Origin: an uncultured Oscillospiraceae bacterium
Lineage (GTDB): Bacteria; Bacillota; Clostridia; Oscillospirales; Acutalibacteraceae
Length of the DNA: 64,000 bases
Assembly (NCBI GenBank): GCA_900547105.1
Contig: URFL01000001.1
Coordinates: 192,872-256,871 of the forward strand
Reading direction: 5' to 3'
Each line of letters starts with the position of its first letter. Positions within the stretch are counted from its first letter, which is position 1. Positions 34,231 to 43,151 of this stretch are shown one piece after another. The notes beneath the pieces were generated by a model, which saw only the letters and a program-made list of their open reading frames with translations, was not told the origin of the DNA and ran no database searches. The position numbers and the translations under genes were made by a program.

Positions 34231-35334
34231 ATGGGAACCCCAGTATATCTGGTACTGGAAAACGGGGAATACTGGCAGGGGGAGTCGTTTGGCGCCGCTG
34301 ACCAGGATGTGACCGGTGAAGTAGTTTTCACCACCGGTATGACCGGCTATTTGGAAACCTTGACCGACCCCAGCTATTGCGGACAGATGGTGGTGCAAAC
34401 CTTCCCGCTGATCGGCAACTACGGGATCATTCCCTCTGATTTTGAAAGCAACGGTGTTCATCCCGCCGCGTATATTGTTCGAGAATGGTGTCAACATCCC
34501 TCCAACTTTCGCTGCGAGGGGGATATTGACGCCTTTTTAAAAGCCCAAAACATTCCCGGCATCGTGGGGATCGATACGCGGATGCTCACCAAACGCATCC
34601 GCGAACAAGGTGTGATGAACGGGCTTCTGACCACCAAAGCGCCGCCGTATGACCAGGATACCCTGCAGCGGATCCGTTCGTATCGGCTGCAAGGAACCGT
34701 GGAGCAGGTCACCCGCCGCGAGGCGCAGACCTATCCGGCCGAACAGGAGCGGTACCGGGTGGTGCTGTGGGACTTTGGTGCCAAGCAAAACATTGTGCGC
34801 GAGCTGAACAAACGCGGCTGCACCGTGACGGCGGTGCCGGCGCATACCACTGCGGCGGACATTCTGGCGCTGAATCCGGACGGCATCATGCTTTCCAACG
34901 GTCCCGGTGATCCGGCGGACAATGAAGACATCATCCGCGAGCTGCACACCCTGTGCCAAGCGGCAATTCCCACCTTTGGCATTTGTCTGGGACATCAACT
35001 GCTGGCACTGGCAAACGGTGCCAAAACCGGTAAACTAAAATACGGTCACCGCGGCGCGAACCAACCGGTCAAGGAGCTCGAAACCGGTCGTGTGTATATC
35101 ACCAGCCAAAACCATGGCTATGCTGTGCTTAGCGATACACTGCCGGATGGCGCAATAGAGGCGTTTATCAATGTCAACGACCAAACCTGCGAGGGTGTGC
35201 GTTATACCAATATGCCGGCGTTTTCGGTGCAGTTCCACCCCGAGGCCAGCGCCGGTCCGTTGGATACCGCCGGTTTGTTTGATGACTTTATCGCGTTGAT
35301 GGAAAACGGGAAGGAGGAGCCGCAATGCCGTTGA
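34231..35334 (+). CDS. carA: Carbamoyl-phosphate synthase small subunit (glutaminase)
   Basis: A 367-residue subunit that hydrolyses glutamine and tunnels ammonia to CarB for pyrimidine and arginine synthesis. The N-terminal half has GEVVFTTGMTGYLETLTDPSY, typical of CarA. The C-terminal class I glutaminase triad is GICLGHQLLAL (Cys), and VQFHPEASAGP (His, Glu). AAGGAGGAAG precedes ATG 34231. Only 46 bp separate it from the ANTAR gene and no terminator lies between, so readthrough from the nitrogen operon is possible. It overlaps carB by 10 bp. Confidence 0.96.
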   Translation: MGTPVYLVLENGEYWQGESFGAADQDVTGEVVFTTGMTGYLETLTDPSYCGQMVVQTFPLIGNYGIIPSDFESNGVHPAAYIVREWCQHPSNFRCEGDIDAFLKAQNIPGIVGIDTRMLTKRIREQGVMNGLLTTKAPPYDQDTLQRIRSYRLQGTVEQVTRREAQTYPAEQERYRVVLWDFGAKQNIVRELNKRGCTVTAVPAHTTAADILALNPDGIMLSNGPGDPADNEDIIRELHTLCQAAIPTFGICLGHQLLALANGAKTGKLKYGHRGANQPVKELETGRVYITSQNHGYAVLSDTLPDGAIEAFINVNDQTCEGVRYTNMPAFSVQFHPEASAGPLDTAGLFDDFIALMENGKEEPQCR

Positions 35335-38300
35335 ATCCGAACATTCACAAAGTTTTGGTCATCGGGTCCGGTCCTATCGTGATCGGACAAGCTGCCGAAT
35401 TTGACTACGCCGGCACCCAAGCGTGCCGCGCGCTGAAAGAAGAAGGGCTGGAGGTTGTGCTTGTCAACTCCAACCCTGCCACCATAATGACTGATGGCGC
35501 CATGGCGGATCATGTGTATATCGAACCGCTGACGCTGGATACCGTCAAGCGGATCATCCAAAAGGAAAAGCCGGATAGTCTGTTGTCTACACTTGGCGGG
35601 CAAACAGGGCTGACTTTGTCTATGCAGCTGGCCAAAGAGGGATTTTTGGAAAAGAACAATGTGCAGCTGCTGGGTGCGGTGCCTGAAACTATCGATAAAG
35701 CGGAAGATCGCCAGATGTTCAAAGATACGATGGAGGCGATCGGTGAGCCGGTGATTCCGTCGCGTGTGGTCAACACGCTGGAGGATGCGCTGGCTTTCGG
35801 ACAGGAGATCGGGTATCCGGTGATCGTGCGTCCCGCGTTTACACTGGGCGGCTCCGGCGGCGGTATTGCCAAAGACGAGAACGAATTGCGCGAGATCGCC
35901 GAGGGCGGTTTGCGTTTGTCGCCCATTACCCAGATCTTGGTGGAAAAAGGCATCGCCGGATGGAAAGAGATCGAATTTGAAGTGATGCGCGATTCCGCCG
36001 GCAATGTGATCACGGTTTGCTCCATGGAAAACTTTGACCCTGTGGGTGTGCACACCGGCGACTCGGTGGTTATCGCCCCGGCGGTGACCCTTTCGGATAA
36101 AGAATACCAAATGCTGCGCAGCGCGGCACTCAACATTATCACAGCGATGGGTATCGAGGGCGGCTGTAACTGCCAGTTCGCGCTGCATCCCGATAGCTTT
36201 GAATATGCGGTGATCGAGGTGAACCCCCGTGTGTCGCGGTCATCGGCACTGGCGTCCAAAGCGACCGGTTATCCGATCGCGCGGGTGGCCACCAAAATCG
36301 CGGTGGGCTACACGCTGGACGAAATTCGCAACGAAGTGACCGGCAAAACCACCGCCTGCTTTGAACCGGCGCTGGACTATGTGGTGGTCAAATTCCCCAA
36401 ATGGCCGTTCGATAAGTTTGTGTATGCCCAGCGTCATCTGGGCACCCAGATGAAAGCCACCGGCGAGGTGATGGCGATCGGCCAAAGCTTTGAACAGGCC
36501 TTGCTGAAAGCGGTGCGCGGTGCGGAAATATCGCAGGATAGTCTGGCGATGCCCGCCATGCAGGAGCTGGACGATGCTGCGCTGCGGGACAAGATCGCGG
36601 CGCAGGATGACGAGCGCCTCTTCGCAGTATACGAATGGATTCGCCGCGGGCTGTCCATTGACGATGTGCACGAGCTGACCAAGATCGACGAATGGTTCCT
36701 GTATAAGCTGGCGCACATCGCGCAGTTGGAACAGCGTATGGCGACCGAACCGTTGACCGATGCGTTTTACCATGAGCTCAAGCGGTACGGCTTTCCGGAT
36801 ACGGCGATTCGCCGCGTGACCGGACAAGGAAAGCTGCCCACTTTGCCGGCGGTTTACAAGATGGTGGATACCTGCGGTGCGGAATTTGATGCGGAAACGC
36901 CGTATTTCTACGCGACTTATGACAGCGAGGACGAGGCATCCGCGTTCATTCAGGAAAAGGGCAGCCAAAAGCCGGTGGTGATCGTGTTTGGTTCCGGTCC
37001 CATCCGCATCGGGCAGGGTATTGAGTTCGACTATGCCTCAGTGCATTGCGTCTGGTCACTCAAAAAAGCGGGCTATGATGTGGTGATCGTCAACAACAAC
37101 CCCGAAACGGTTTCCACCGATTTCAATACCGCTGACCGGCTGTATTTTGAACCGCTGACCCCCGAAGATGTGCTGAATATTGTGCGGGTGGAGCGTCCGG
37201 TGGGCGCTGTGGTTGCGTTTGGCGGTCAAACCGCGATCAAGCTGACCAAGTGCCTGGTGGAAAACGGCGTGCCGATCCTCGGTACCCCAGCCGACAGCAT
37301 TGATGCGGCGGAGGATCGCGGCCGGTTCAACGAGCTGCTGGATCGGCTGGGAATCAAAGCCCCGGCGGGCGATACTGTGTTTACTGAAGAAGAAGCGCTG
37401 CAAGCAGCGCGCCGGCTGGGTTATCCGGTGCTGATGCGTCCCAGCTATGTGCTGGGCGGTCAGAATATGATCATCGCTTTTTCGGACGAGGATATCCGCG
37501 AGTATATGAAGATCATTTTGGCACACGGTGTGGAAAATGCGGTGCTGATCGACAAATACCTGATGGGTATGGAACTGGAAGTGGATGCGATCTGTGATGG
37601 GGAAGAGGTACTCATTCCCGGCATTATGGAACATATTGAACGCGCGGGCATCCATTCCGGCGACTCCATTGCGGTGTACCCGGCATGGAACGTCTCGCCC
37701 AAACAGACCGAACAGTTGATTCATTATTCCACCGAGCTGGCGTTGGCGCTGCACACCAAGGGTCTGGTCAACATCCAGTATGTGATTCACGAAAACCGGA
37801 TTTATGTGATCGAAGTGAATCCCCGCTCGTCGCGTACCGTGCCGTATATCAGCAAGGTGACCGGTGTGCCGATGGTGGATTTGGCCACCCGCACTATGCT
37901 GGGTGAAAAGCTGCGGGATATGGGGTATGGCACCGGTTTGTATCCGGCATCGCCGTATTATGCCGTGAAGGTGCCGGTGTTCTCGTTTGAAAAGCTGATG
38001 GATGTGGATACCCAACTGGGGCCGGAGATGAAATCCACCGGCGAAGTGCTTGGCATCGGCCATACGATGGAGGAAGCCATCTACAAAGGATTGCTGGCTG
38101 CCGGGTACCATATGGAAACGCGCGGCGGCGTGTTGGTGACGGTGCGCGATTCGGATAAAGCGGAAATCGCGGATGTGGTGCGGCAGTATGCCCAGTTAGG
38201 ATTCCAGCTTTACGCGACCAAAGGCACCGCCAAGGTGCTGCGCGACAACGGTATGCAGGTGACCGAGGTCAACAAGATCCACGAATCGGACGAAAACACC

Positions 38301-39365
38301 ATGACGCTGCTGGAAAGCGGCAAGATCCAGTATATTTTGTCCACCTCAGCCAAGGGGCGTATTCCGGCACGCGACAGCGTGAAGCTGCGCCGCAAGGCGG
38401 TAGAGCGGGGCATTCCGTGCCTGACAGCACTGGATACGGCGTCAGCGCTGGCTTCCAGTATGAAGAGCCGTTACCGCCCCGGCAGCATCGAGCTGGTAGA
38501 TATCAACCATATGAGGAGAGAGAGCATGAAACTATCCTTTGTCAAAATGCAGGGCTGTGGCAATGATTACATTTATTTCGATTGCTTTGATCAAACGGTA
38601 CGCGATCCCGAAACGCTGAGTGTGCGGTTGTCCAAATTCCATACCGGTATCGGCGGCGACGGCGTGATTTTGATCAACCCGTCGGAGGTGGCGGACGCGC
38701 AGATGCGCATCTTCAATCTGGATGGCAGCGAAGGCAAGATGTGCGGCAACGGTATCCGTTGCGTGGGCAAATATCTGTACGACAGTGGTCGGGTGCATCG
38801 CGAAACCATGACTGTCGATACGCTGAGCGGTATCAAAACGCTGAAGCTGTCGGTGCGTGACGGCAAAACCAAAGCGGTCACGGTGGATATGGGACAAGCG
38901 GTGCTGACACCGGAGAAGATTCCGGTCAAGCTGTCCGGCGACCAGATTGTGAAAACACCGGTCACCATTGGGGATCGTGAGTGGGAGATCACCTGTGTAT
39001 CGATGGGCAATCCCCATTGCGTGGTATTTGTAGATCATGTGGATACCTTCCCGCTGGAAAGTGTGGGGCAGCAGTTCGAGTGGCACCCGCTGTTCCCCGA
39101 AGGGGTCAACACCGAGTTTGTAAAAGTGATCGATCGCCACACCTTGAAAATGCGGGTGTGGGAGCGGGGCAGCGGCGAAACGCTGGCTTGCGGTACCGGT
39201 GCCTGCGCCACGGCGGTGGCTGCCGTGCTGAATGGGTATTGCGATAAAAACGAGGATATTACCGTGAAGCTGCGGGGTGGCGATCTGATCATTCGCTATA
39301 CGGATGACACGGTCTGGATGACCGGCGCGGCGGAAACGGTGTTTACAGGGGAGGTAGAAATCTAA
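35325..39365 (+). CDS. carB: Carbamoyl-phosphate synthase large subunit fused in frame to diaminopimelate epimerase
   Basis: The open frame encodes 1346 residues. Residues 1-1067 are a full-length CarB: GSGPIVIGQAAEFDYAGTQA, first ATP-grasp half with RPAFTLGGSGGG, second half with GSGPIRIGQGIEFDYASVH and RPSYVLGGQNM, then the allosteric MGS-like domain ending near SSMKSRYRPGS. Without a stop codon the frame continues into a complete 279-residue DapF. A normal clostridial CarB is about 1065-1075 residues, so nothing is missing from either partner. An AGGAGAG site and an ATG at 38511-38528 could also start separate DapF. The frame overlaps carA by 10 bp and pyrG by 1 bp. It is a genuine fusion, a recent stop-codon loss, or a sequencing slip. 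Confidence 0.93.
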   Translation: MPLNPNIHKVLVIGSGPIVIGQAAEFDYAGTQACRALKEEGLEVVLVNSNPATIMTDGAMADHVYIEPLTLDTVKRIIQKEKPDSLLSTLGGQTGLTLSMQLAKEGFLEKNNVQLLGAVPETIDKAEDRQMFKDTMEAIGEPVIPSRVVNTLEDALAFGQEIGYPVIVRPAFTLGGSGGGIAKDENELREIAEGGLRLSPITQILVEKGIAGWKEIEFEVMRDSAGNVITVCSMENFDPVGVHTGDSVVIAPAVTLSDKEYQMLRSAALNIITAMGIEGGCNCQFALHPDSFEYAVIEVNPRVSRSSALASKATGYPIARVATKIAVGYTLDEIRNEVTGKTTACFEPALDYVVVKFPKWPFDKFVYAQRHLGTQMKATGEVMAIGQSFEQALLKAVRGAEISQDSLAMPAMQELDDAALRDKIAAQDDERLFAVYEWIRRGLSIDDVHELTKIDEWFLYKLAHIAQLEQRMATEPLTDAFYHELKRYGFPDTAIRRVTGQGKLPTLPAVYKMVDTCGAEFDAETPYFYATYDSEDEASAFIQEKGSQKPVVIVFGSGPIRIGQGIEFDYASVHCVWSLKKAGYDVVIVNNNPETVSTDFNTADRLYFEPLTPEDVLNIVRVERPVGAVVAFGGQTAIKLTKCLVENGVPILGTPADSIDAAEDRGRFNELLDRLGIKAPAGDTVFTEEEALQAARRLGYPVLMRPSYVLGGQNMIIAFSDEDIREYMKIILAHGVENAVLIDKYLMGMELEVDAICDGEEVLIPGIMEHIERAGIHSGDSIAVYPAWNVSPKQTEQLIHYSTELALALHTKGLVNIQYVIHENRIYVIEVNPRSSRTVPYISKVTGVPMVDLATRTMLGEKLRDMGYGTGLYPASPYYAVKVPVFSFEKLMDVDTQLGPEMKSTGEVLGIGHTMEEAIYKGLLAAGYHMETRGGVLVTVRDSDKAEIADVVRQYAQLGFQLYATKGTAKVLRDNGMQVTEVNKIHESDENTMTLLESGKIQYILSTSAKGRIPARDSVKLRRKAVERGIPCLTALDTASALASSMKSRYRPGSIELVDINHMRRESMKLSFVKMQGCGNDYIYFDCFDQTVRDPETLSVRLSKFHTGIGGDGVILINPSEVADAQMRIFNLDGSEGKMCGNGIRCVGKYLYDSGRVHRETMTVDTLSGIKTLKLSVRDGKTKAVTVDMGQAVLTPEKIPVKLSGDQIVKTPVTIGDREWEITCVSMGNPHCVVFVDHVDTFPLESVGQQFEWHPLFPEGVNTEFVKVIDRHTLKMRVWERGSGETLACGTGACATAVAAVLNGYCDKNEDITVKLRGGDLIIRYTDDTVWMTGAAETVFTGEVEI
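38526..39365 (+). CDS. dapF: Diaminopimelate epimerase (domain of the fusion, or internally started protein)
   Basis: From ATG 38526 the sequence is a standard DapF: MKLSFVKMQGCGNDYIYFDC at the start, first catalytic Cys in MCGNGIRCVGKYL and second in GETLACGTGACATA. It interconverts LL- and meso-diaminopimelate for lysine and peptidoglycan. The gene retains its own Shine-Dalgarno-like AGGAGAGAG 12-4 bases before the ATG, as if it had recently been a separate gene. Its partner dapL is encoded three genes downstream, which supports a DAP-pathway role. Whether it works as part of a 1346-residue polypeptide or by internal initiation cannot be decided from sequence. Confidence 0.9.
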   Translation: MKLSFVKMQGCGNDYIYFDCFDQTVRDPETLSVRLSKFHTGIGGDGVILINPSEVADAQMRIFNLDGSEGKMCGNGIRCVGKYLYDSGRVHRETMTVDTLSGIKTLKLSVRDGKTKAVTVDMGQAVLTPEKIPVKLSGDQIVKTPVTIGDREWEITCVSMGNPHCVVFVDHVDTFPLESVGQQFEWHPLFPEGVNTEFVKVIDRHTLKMRVWERGSGETLACGTGACATAVAAVLNGYCDKNEDITVKLRGGDLIIRYTDDTVWMTGAAETVFTGEVEI

Positions 39366-40975
39366 TGGCAAAGTATATTTTTGTGACCGGTGGTGTGGTG
39401 TCCGGTTTGGGCAAAGGCATCACGGCGGCCTCGCTGGGTCGTCTGCTGAAAGCGCGTGGATTCAAGGTGGCGGCGCAAAAGCTGGATCCCTATATCAACA
39501 TTGACCCCGGCACCATGAGCCCGTACCAGCACGGTGAAGTGTTCGTGACCGAGGACGGTGCGGAAACCGACCTCGATTTGGGTCACTACGAGCGTTTTAT
39601 CGACGAAAACCTGAACCAGTTTTCCAACCTGACCACCGGCAAGGTGTATTGGAATGTGCTGAACAAAGAGCGCAACGGCGAGTATCTGGGCGAAACGGTA
39701 CAGGTGATCCCGCATATCACCAACGAGATCAAGTCTTTCATCTATGCGGTGCAGAAAAAGACCGATGCAGACATTGTTATCACCGAGATCGGTGGTACCA
39801 CCGGCGATATCGAATCCCAGCCGTTTTTGGAAGCGATTCGCCAGGTGGGGCACGAGGTTGGCCGCGAAAACTGCCTGTTTATCCATGTAACGCTGATTCC
39901 GTATCTGGAATCCTCCGGCGAACACAAATCGAAACCTACGCAGCACTCGGTCAAAGAACTGCAATCCTTCGGTATAATGCCGGATGTGATCGTGGCGCGG
40001 GTAGATCAGCCGGTGGAAGCATCCGTGCTGAAAAAAATCGCGTTGTTCTGCAATGTCAAGGAGGACTGCGTGATCGAAAACCTGACTCTGCCGGTGTTGT
40101 ACGAAGCACCGATTATGCTGGAAGAAGCGGGGTTGGCACGCATTGTGCTGCGTGAATTGCAGCTGCCCGATTCCGCTCCCGATTTAGCGGATTGGATGTC
40201 CATGCTGGGGCGTATCCAGAATTGCCACCGCACTGTGCGCATTGCGCTGGTCGGCAAATATGTGAAGCTGCACGATTCCTATCTGTCAGTGGCGGAGGCG
40301 CTGCGCCACGGCGGCTGGGAGAACGGTGCCCGGGTCGAAATCGACTGGGTGGACAGCGAACAGATCACACCGGATACCGTCCACGATCTGCTGGGCGAAG
40401 CCGATGGTATCATTTTGCCCGGTGGCTTTGGCGGTCGCGGTATCGAGGGTATGATCGTGGCGGCACAATATGCCAAAGAAAAAGGAGTGCCGTATTTTGG
40501 TATTTGCCTGGGTATGCAGATCGCGGCGATCGCCTTTGCCCGCTACACACTGGGGCTGGAGGATGCCCATTCGCGCGAGTTCTTGCAGGACGGCGCGCAT
40601 TGTGTGATCGATTTGATGCCGGATCAGCAGGGCAATCTGCCCAAGGGCGGTACCATGCGGCTGGGTGCCTATCCTTGCCGCATCGCGCCGCAAACGCGGC
40701 TGCAGCAGGCGTATGGTCAGGATCACACCGACGAGCGTCATCGTCATCGGTACGAGTTCAACAACGAATATCGCGAGGCGTTTGAAAACGCGGGCGTGGT
40801 TTTCTCCGGTACTTCGCCGGATAATCATCTGGTCGAAGCGATGGAGATTCCGTCCCATCCGTTCTATGTCGGTGTGCAGTACCACCCCGAGTTCAAGAGC
40901 CGTCCCAACAAAGCGCATCCGTTGTTCCGTGCGTTTATTGCCGCAGCGGTTGAAAGAGAGGAGAATGCCAAATGA
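39365..40975 (+). CDS. pyrG: CTP synthase
   Basis: A 536-residue enzyme that aminates UTP to CTP with glutamine and ATP. The amidoligase half begins KYIFVTGGVVSGLGKGI and has KLDPYINIDPGTMSPYQHGE and ITEIGGTTGDIES. The class I glutaminase half has LPGGFGGRGIEGM, FGICLGMQIA (Cys) and VQYHPEFKSRP (His, Glu). Length is the family norm. The ATG overlaps the dapF stop by one base and the next gene, nadE, by 4 bp, so it is in the middle of a tightly packed operon. Confidence 0.97.
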   Translation: MAKYIFVTGGVVSGLGKGITAASLGRLLKARGFKVAAQKLDPYINIDPGTMSPYQHGEVFVTEDGAETDLDLGHYERFIDENLNQFSNLTTGKVYWNVLNKERNGEYLGETVQVIPHITNEIKSFIYAVQKKTDADIVITEIGGTTGDIESQPFLEAIRQVGHEVGRENCLFIHVTLIPYLESSGEHKSKPTQHSVKELQSFGIMPDVIVARVDQPVEASVLKKIALFCNVKEDCVIENLTLPVLYEAPIMLEEAGLARIVLRELQLPDSAPDLADWMSMLGRIQNCHRTVRIALVGKYVKLHDSYLSVAEALRHGGWENGARVEIDWVDSEQITPDTVHDLLGEADGIILPGGFGGRGIEGMIVAAQYAKEKGVPYFGICLGMQIAAIAFARYTLGLEDAHSREFLQDGAHCVIDLMPDQQGNLPKGGTMRLGAYPCRIAPQTRLQQAYGQDHTDERHRHRYEFNNEYREAFENAGVVFSGTSPDNHLVEAMEIPSHPFYVGVQYHPEFKSRPNKAHPLFRAFIAAAVEREENAK

Positions 40976-41712
40976 GTCGAGATTATGCACGCGAAACCGA
41001 AAAACGAGTCGCGTTTTTGAAAAAAGCGTTGGAGAACTCCGGTGCCAAAGGTTTTGTCTACGGAAACTCCGGTGGCAAGGACAGCGCGCTGGTCGGCATT
41101 TTGTGCCGCATGGCCAGCGAAAACACGCTTGGAGTGGTGATGCCCTGCTCGTCCGCCCGCAACTATGGCGAGGATCGGGATGACGGCTTGGATGTGGCCC
41201 GCCAGTTTGATATCGCCACCATCGAGGTGGATTTGACTGCGGTGAAAGAAGCGGAATTGAAAGCGGTGTCGGCGGTGCAGGAAATCGCGGATATGGCGGC
41301 GGGCAACATTGCACCGCGGCTGCGTATGACCACCCTGTACACCATTGCGCAAAGCCGCGGGTGTCTGGTCGCTGGCACCGGCAACCGCAGCGAAGCGTAT
41401 GTCGGCTATTTCACCAAATGGGGGGATGGCGCCTACGATATCAACCCGATTGCCGACTTAACGGTGGGGGAGATTTACGAGTTTTTGCGCTATCTGAATG
41501 CGCCTGCCAACATCATCAGCAAGGCTCCTTCGGCGGGCTTGTTCGAGGGGCAGACCGACGAGCAGGAAATGGGTATCACCTATGCGGCGTTGGATCATTA
41601 TATTCTCACCGGCGAGGGCCCTGCCGATATGGTAGACAAGATCAAAGCCATGCACGCGCGCAGCGCGCACAAGCGGGCGTCGGCGCTGGTGTATAAGGAG
41701 GATGCCGAATGA
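40972..41712 (+). CDS. nadE: Ammonia-dependent NAD+ synthetase
   Basis: A 246-residue NadE that adenylates nicotinate adenine dinucleotide and amidates it with ammonia. The PP-loop is VYGNSGGKDSALVG near residue 25. GTGNRSEAYVGYFTKWGDG and KAPSAGLFEGQTDEQEMG are the substrate-binding segments. It lacks the N-terminal nitrilase-type glutaminase domain, so it depends on free ammonia rather than glutamine. That fits its place in the nitrogen island upstream of the ammonium transporter. It overlaps pyrG and dapL by 4 bp each. Confidence 0.95.
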   Translation: MSRDYARETEKRVAFLKKALENSGAKGFVYGNSGGKDSALVGILCRMASENTLGVVMPCSSARNYGEDRDDGLDVARQFDIATIEVDLTAVKEAELKAVSAVQEIADMAAGNIAPRLRMTTLYTIAQSRGCLVAGTGNRSEAYVGYFTKWGDGAYDINPIADLTVGEIYEFLRYLNAPANIISKAPSAGLFEGQTDEQEMGITYAALDHYILTGEGPADMVDKIKAMHARSAHKRASALVYKEDAE

Positions 41713-42896
41713 AGGTGAACAAGCATTATGCCGCGTTGGAGGATAGCTATCTGTTCTCCACGATTGCGCATAAAATTGCGGAATACAGCCGCGAGAACCC
41801 CGATGTAAATATTATCCGGATGGGTATCGGCGATGTGGCGGGTCCGTTGTGCCCGGTGGTGCGCGATGCGTTGGTAACCGGCGCCGCCGAACAGGGCGTT
41901 AAGGACACTTTCCGTGGATACGGTCCGGAGCAGGGCTACGATTTTCTGCGCGATGCCGTGCAGGGATATTACGCCTTGTTTGGGGTGGAGCTGCCGCGCG
42001 ATGATATTTTTATCAGCGACGGTGCCAAAAGCGATCTTGGCAATATTTTGGATTTGTTTGACGCGGATAATACCGTGCTGATTCCCGATCCGGTGTATCC
42101 GGTGTACCGCGATACCAACCTGATGGCGGGACGGCGCATTGTGTATATGAACGCCAACCGGGACAACGGCTTTTTGCCGATGCCGGAGCCGGGACAGACG
42201 GCGGACATCATTTATCTGTGCTCGCCCAACAACCCCACCGGCGCAGTGTATACCAAAGAGCAGCTGACCAAGTGGGTGGAATTTGCTCGACAGCAGGATG
42301 CCATTTTGCTTTTTGACGCCGCCTATGAGGCGTTTATTCAGGATCCTGCGCTGCCCCGCAGTATTTTTGAAATTGAGGGTGCGCGCGAGTGTGCAATTGA
42401 GTTTTGCTCGCTGTCCAAAACCGCCGGGTTTACCGGTACGCGCTGCGGCTATACGGTGGTGCCAGGCGAGTTGACCCGCGAGGGAATGTCGCTGCAGAAA
42501 ATGTGGCTGCGGCGGCAAACCACCAAGTTTAACGGCGTTTCCTATCCGGTGCAGCGTGCCGCGGCGGCGGTCTTTACGCCGGAGGGCTTGCAGCAGTGCC
42601 GTGAGCAGTTGGCGGTATATCAGGGCAATGCCAAGCTGATGACCGAAACACTGACTGAGTTGGGTGTTTGGCATGTTGGCGGACAACACTCGCCGTATGT
42701 GTGGCTGGCGTGCCCGCATGGAATGACTTCATGGGACTTTTTTGACGCATTGCTGACCCGCGCGCATGTGGTGGGTACTCCCGGCAGCGGCTTTGGCCAA
42801 AACGGCGAAGGCTTTTTCCGCCTGACCGCTTTCGGCACCCCCGAAAACACCAAGGAAGCTATGGAACGACTGCGCGTGTTTTATAAATCTTTGTGA
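41709..42896 (+). CDS. dapL: LL-diaminopimelate aminotransferase
   Basis: A 395-residue PLP enzyme that converts tetrahydrodipicolinate directly to LL-diaminopimelate using glutamate, the short DAP pathway. The start MKVNKHYAALEDSYLFSTIA and IRMGIGDVAGPLCPVV (usually GD-x-T-x-PL) are typical of DapL. FISDGAKSDLGNIL follows, and the PLP-lysine motif is SLSKTAGFTGTRCGY. Its product is the substrate of the DapF domain encoded upstream, so the two DAP enzymes flank pyrG and nadE in one operon. The end of the operon is marked by hairpins at 42896-42957. Confidence 0.96.
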   Translation: MKVNKHYAALEDSYLFSTIAHKIAEYSRENPDVNIIRMGIGDVAGPLCPVVRDALVTGAAEQGVKDTFRGYGPEQGYDFLRDAVQGYYALFGVELPRDDIFISDGAKSDLGNILDLFDADNTVLIPDPVYPVYRDTNLMAGRRIVYMNANRDNGFLPMPEPGQTADIIYLCSPNNPTGAVYTKEQLTKWVEFARQQDAILLFDAAYEAFIQDPALPRSIFEIEGARECAIEFCSLSKTAGFTGTRCGYTVVPGELTREGMSLQKMWLRRQTTKFNGVSYPVQRAAAAVFTPEGLQQCREQLAVYQGNAKLMTETLTELGVWHVGGQHSPYVWLACPHGMTSWDFFDALLTRAHVVGTPGSGFGQNGEGFFRLTAFGTPENTKEAMERLRVFYKSL

Positions 42897-42957
42897 TTTT
42901 GAAAGTCAACAAAGATTAACTTTCAAAATATACGGGCAAAAGCAATGCAGTTGCCCA
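42896..42957 (+). terminator. Two hairpins at the end of the carA-dapL operon
   Basis: An AT-rich 11-bp stem (ATTTTGAAAGT 42896-42906 with 42919-42929) starts at the dapL stop codon. A second 6-bp stem, GGGCAA/TTGCCC, lies at about 42935-42956. Neither has a long T-run, so termination here may be partial. Confidence 0.45.
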
Positions 42958-43005
42958 TATATAAAAGAAAATGCAAAATTTATTAAAAAATATTTCATTT
43001 TTGTC

Positions 43006-43034
43006 TTGACAAATGGAATATGGGAGTGTATACT
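43006..43034 (+). promoter_or_regulatory. Sigma-A promoter of the ammonium transporter gene
   Basis: TTGACA (43006-43011) and TATACT (43029-43034) with a 17-bp spacer; the transcript should begin near 43041. Confidence 0.88.
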
Positions 43035-43044
43035 AAGCGACAGA

Positions 43045-43095
43045 AGCAAAGGTGCTGGTTGAACGGTTTTCCGTTCCCGGCACCTTTCTTTTTTT
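43045..43095 (+). promoter_or_regulatory. amt leader: 5'-end hexaloop hairpin overlapping an attenuator terminator
   Basis: AGC-AAAGGT-GCT (43045-43056) can form a short hairpin with the same loop as glnN; the 13-mer AGCAAAGGTGCTG is identical in both leaders. The loop and 3' arm are reused as the 5' arm of a strong terminator (43048-43058 with 43077-43087, closed by a nested GAACGG/CCGTTC hairpin) that ends in seven T residues at 43089-43095. The start codon lies 57 bases further on, so the terminator is inside the leader. Confidence 0.72.
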
Positions 43096-43151
43096 GTACA
43101 CGGCCATGTATAAAAAACAAATCACAACATGCAAAATGGAGGGATCTTGTT

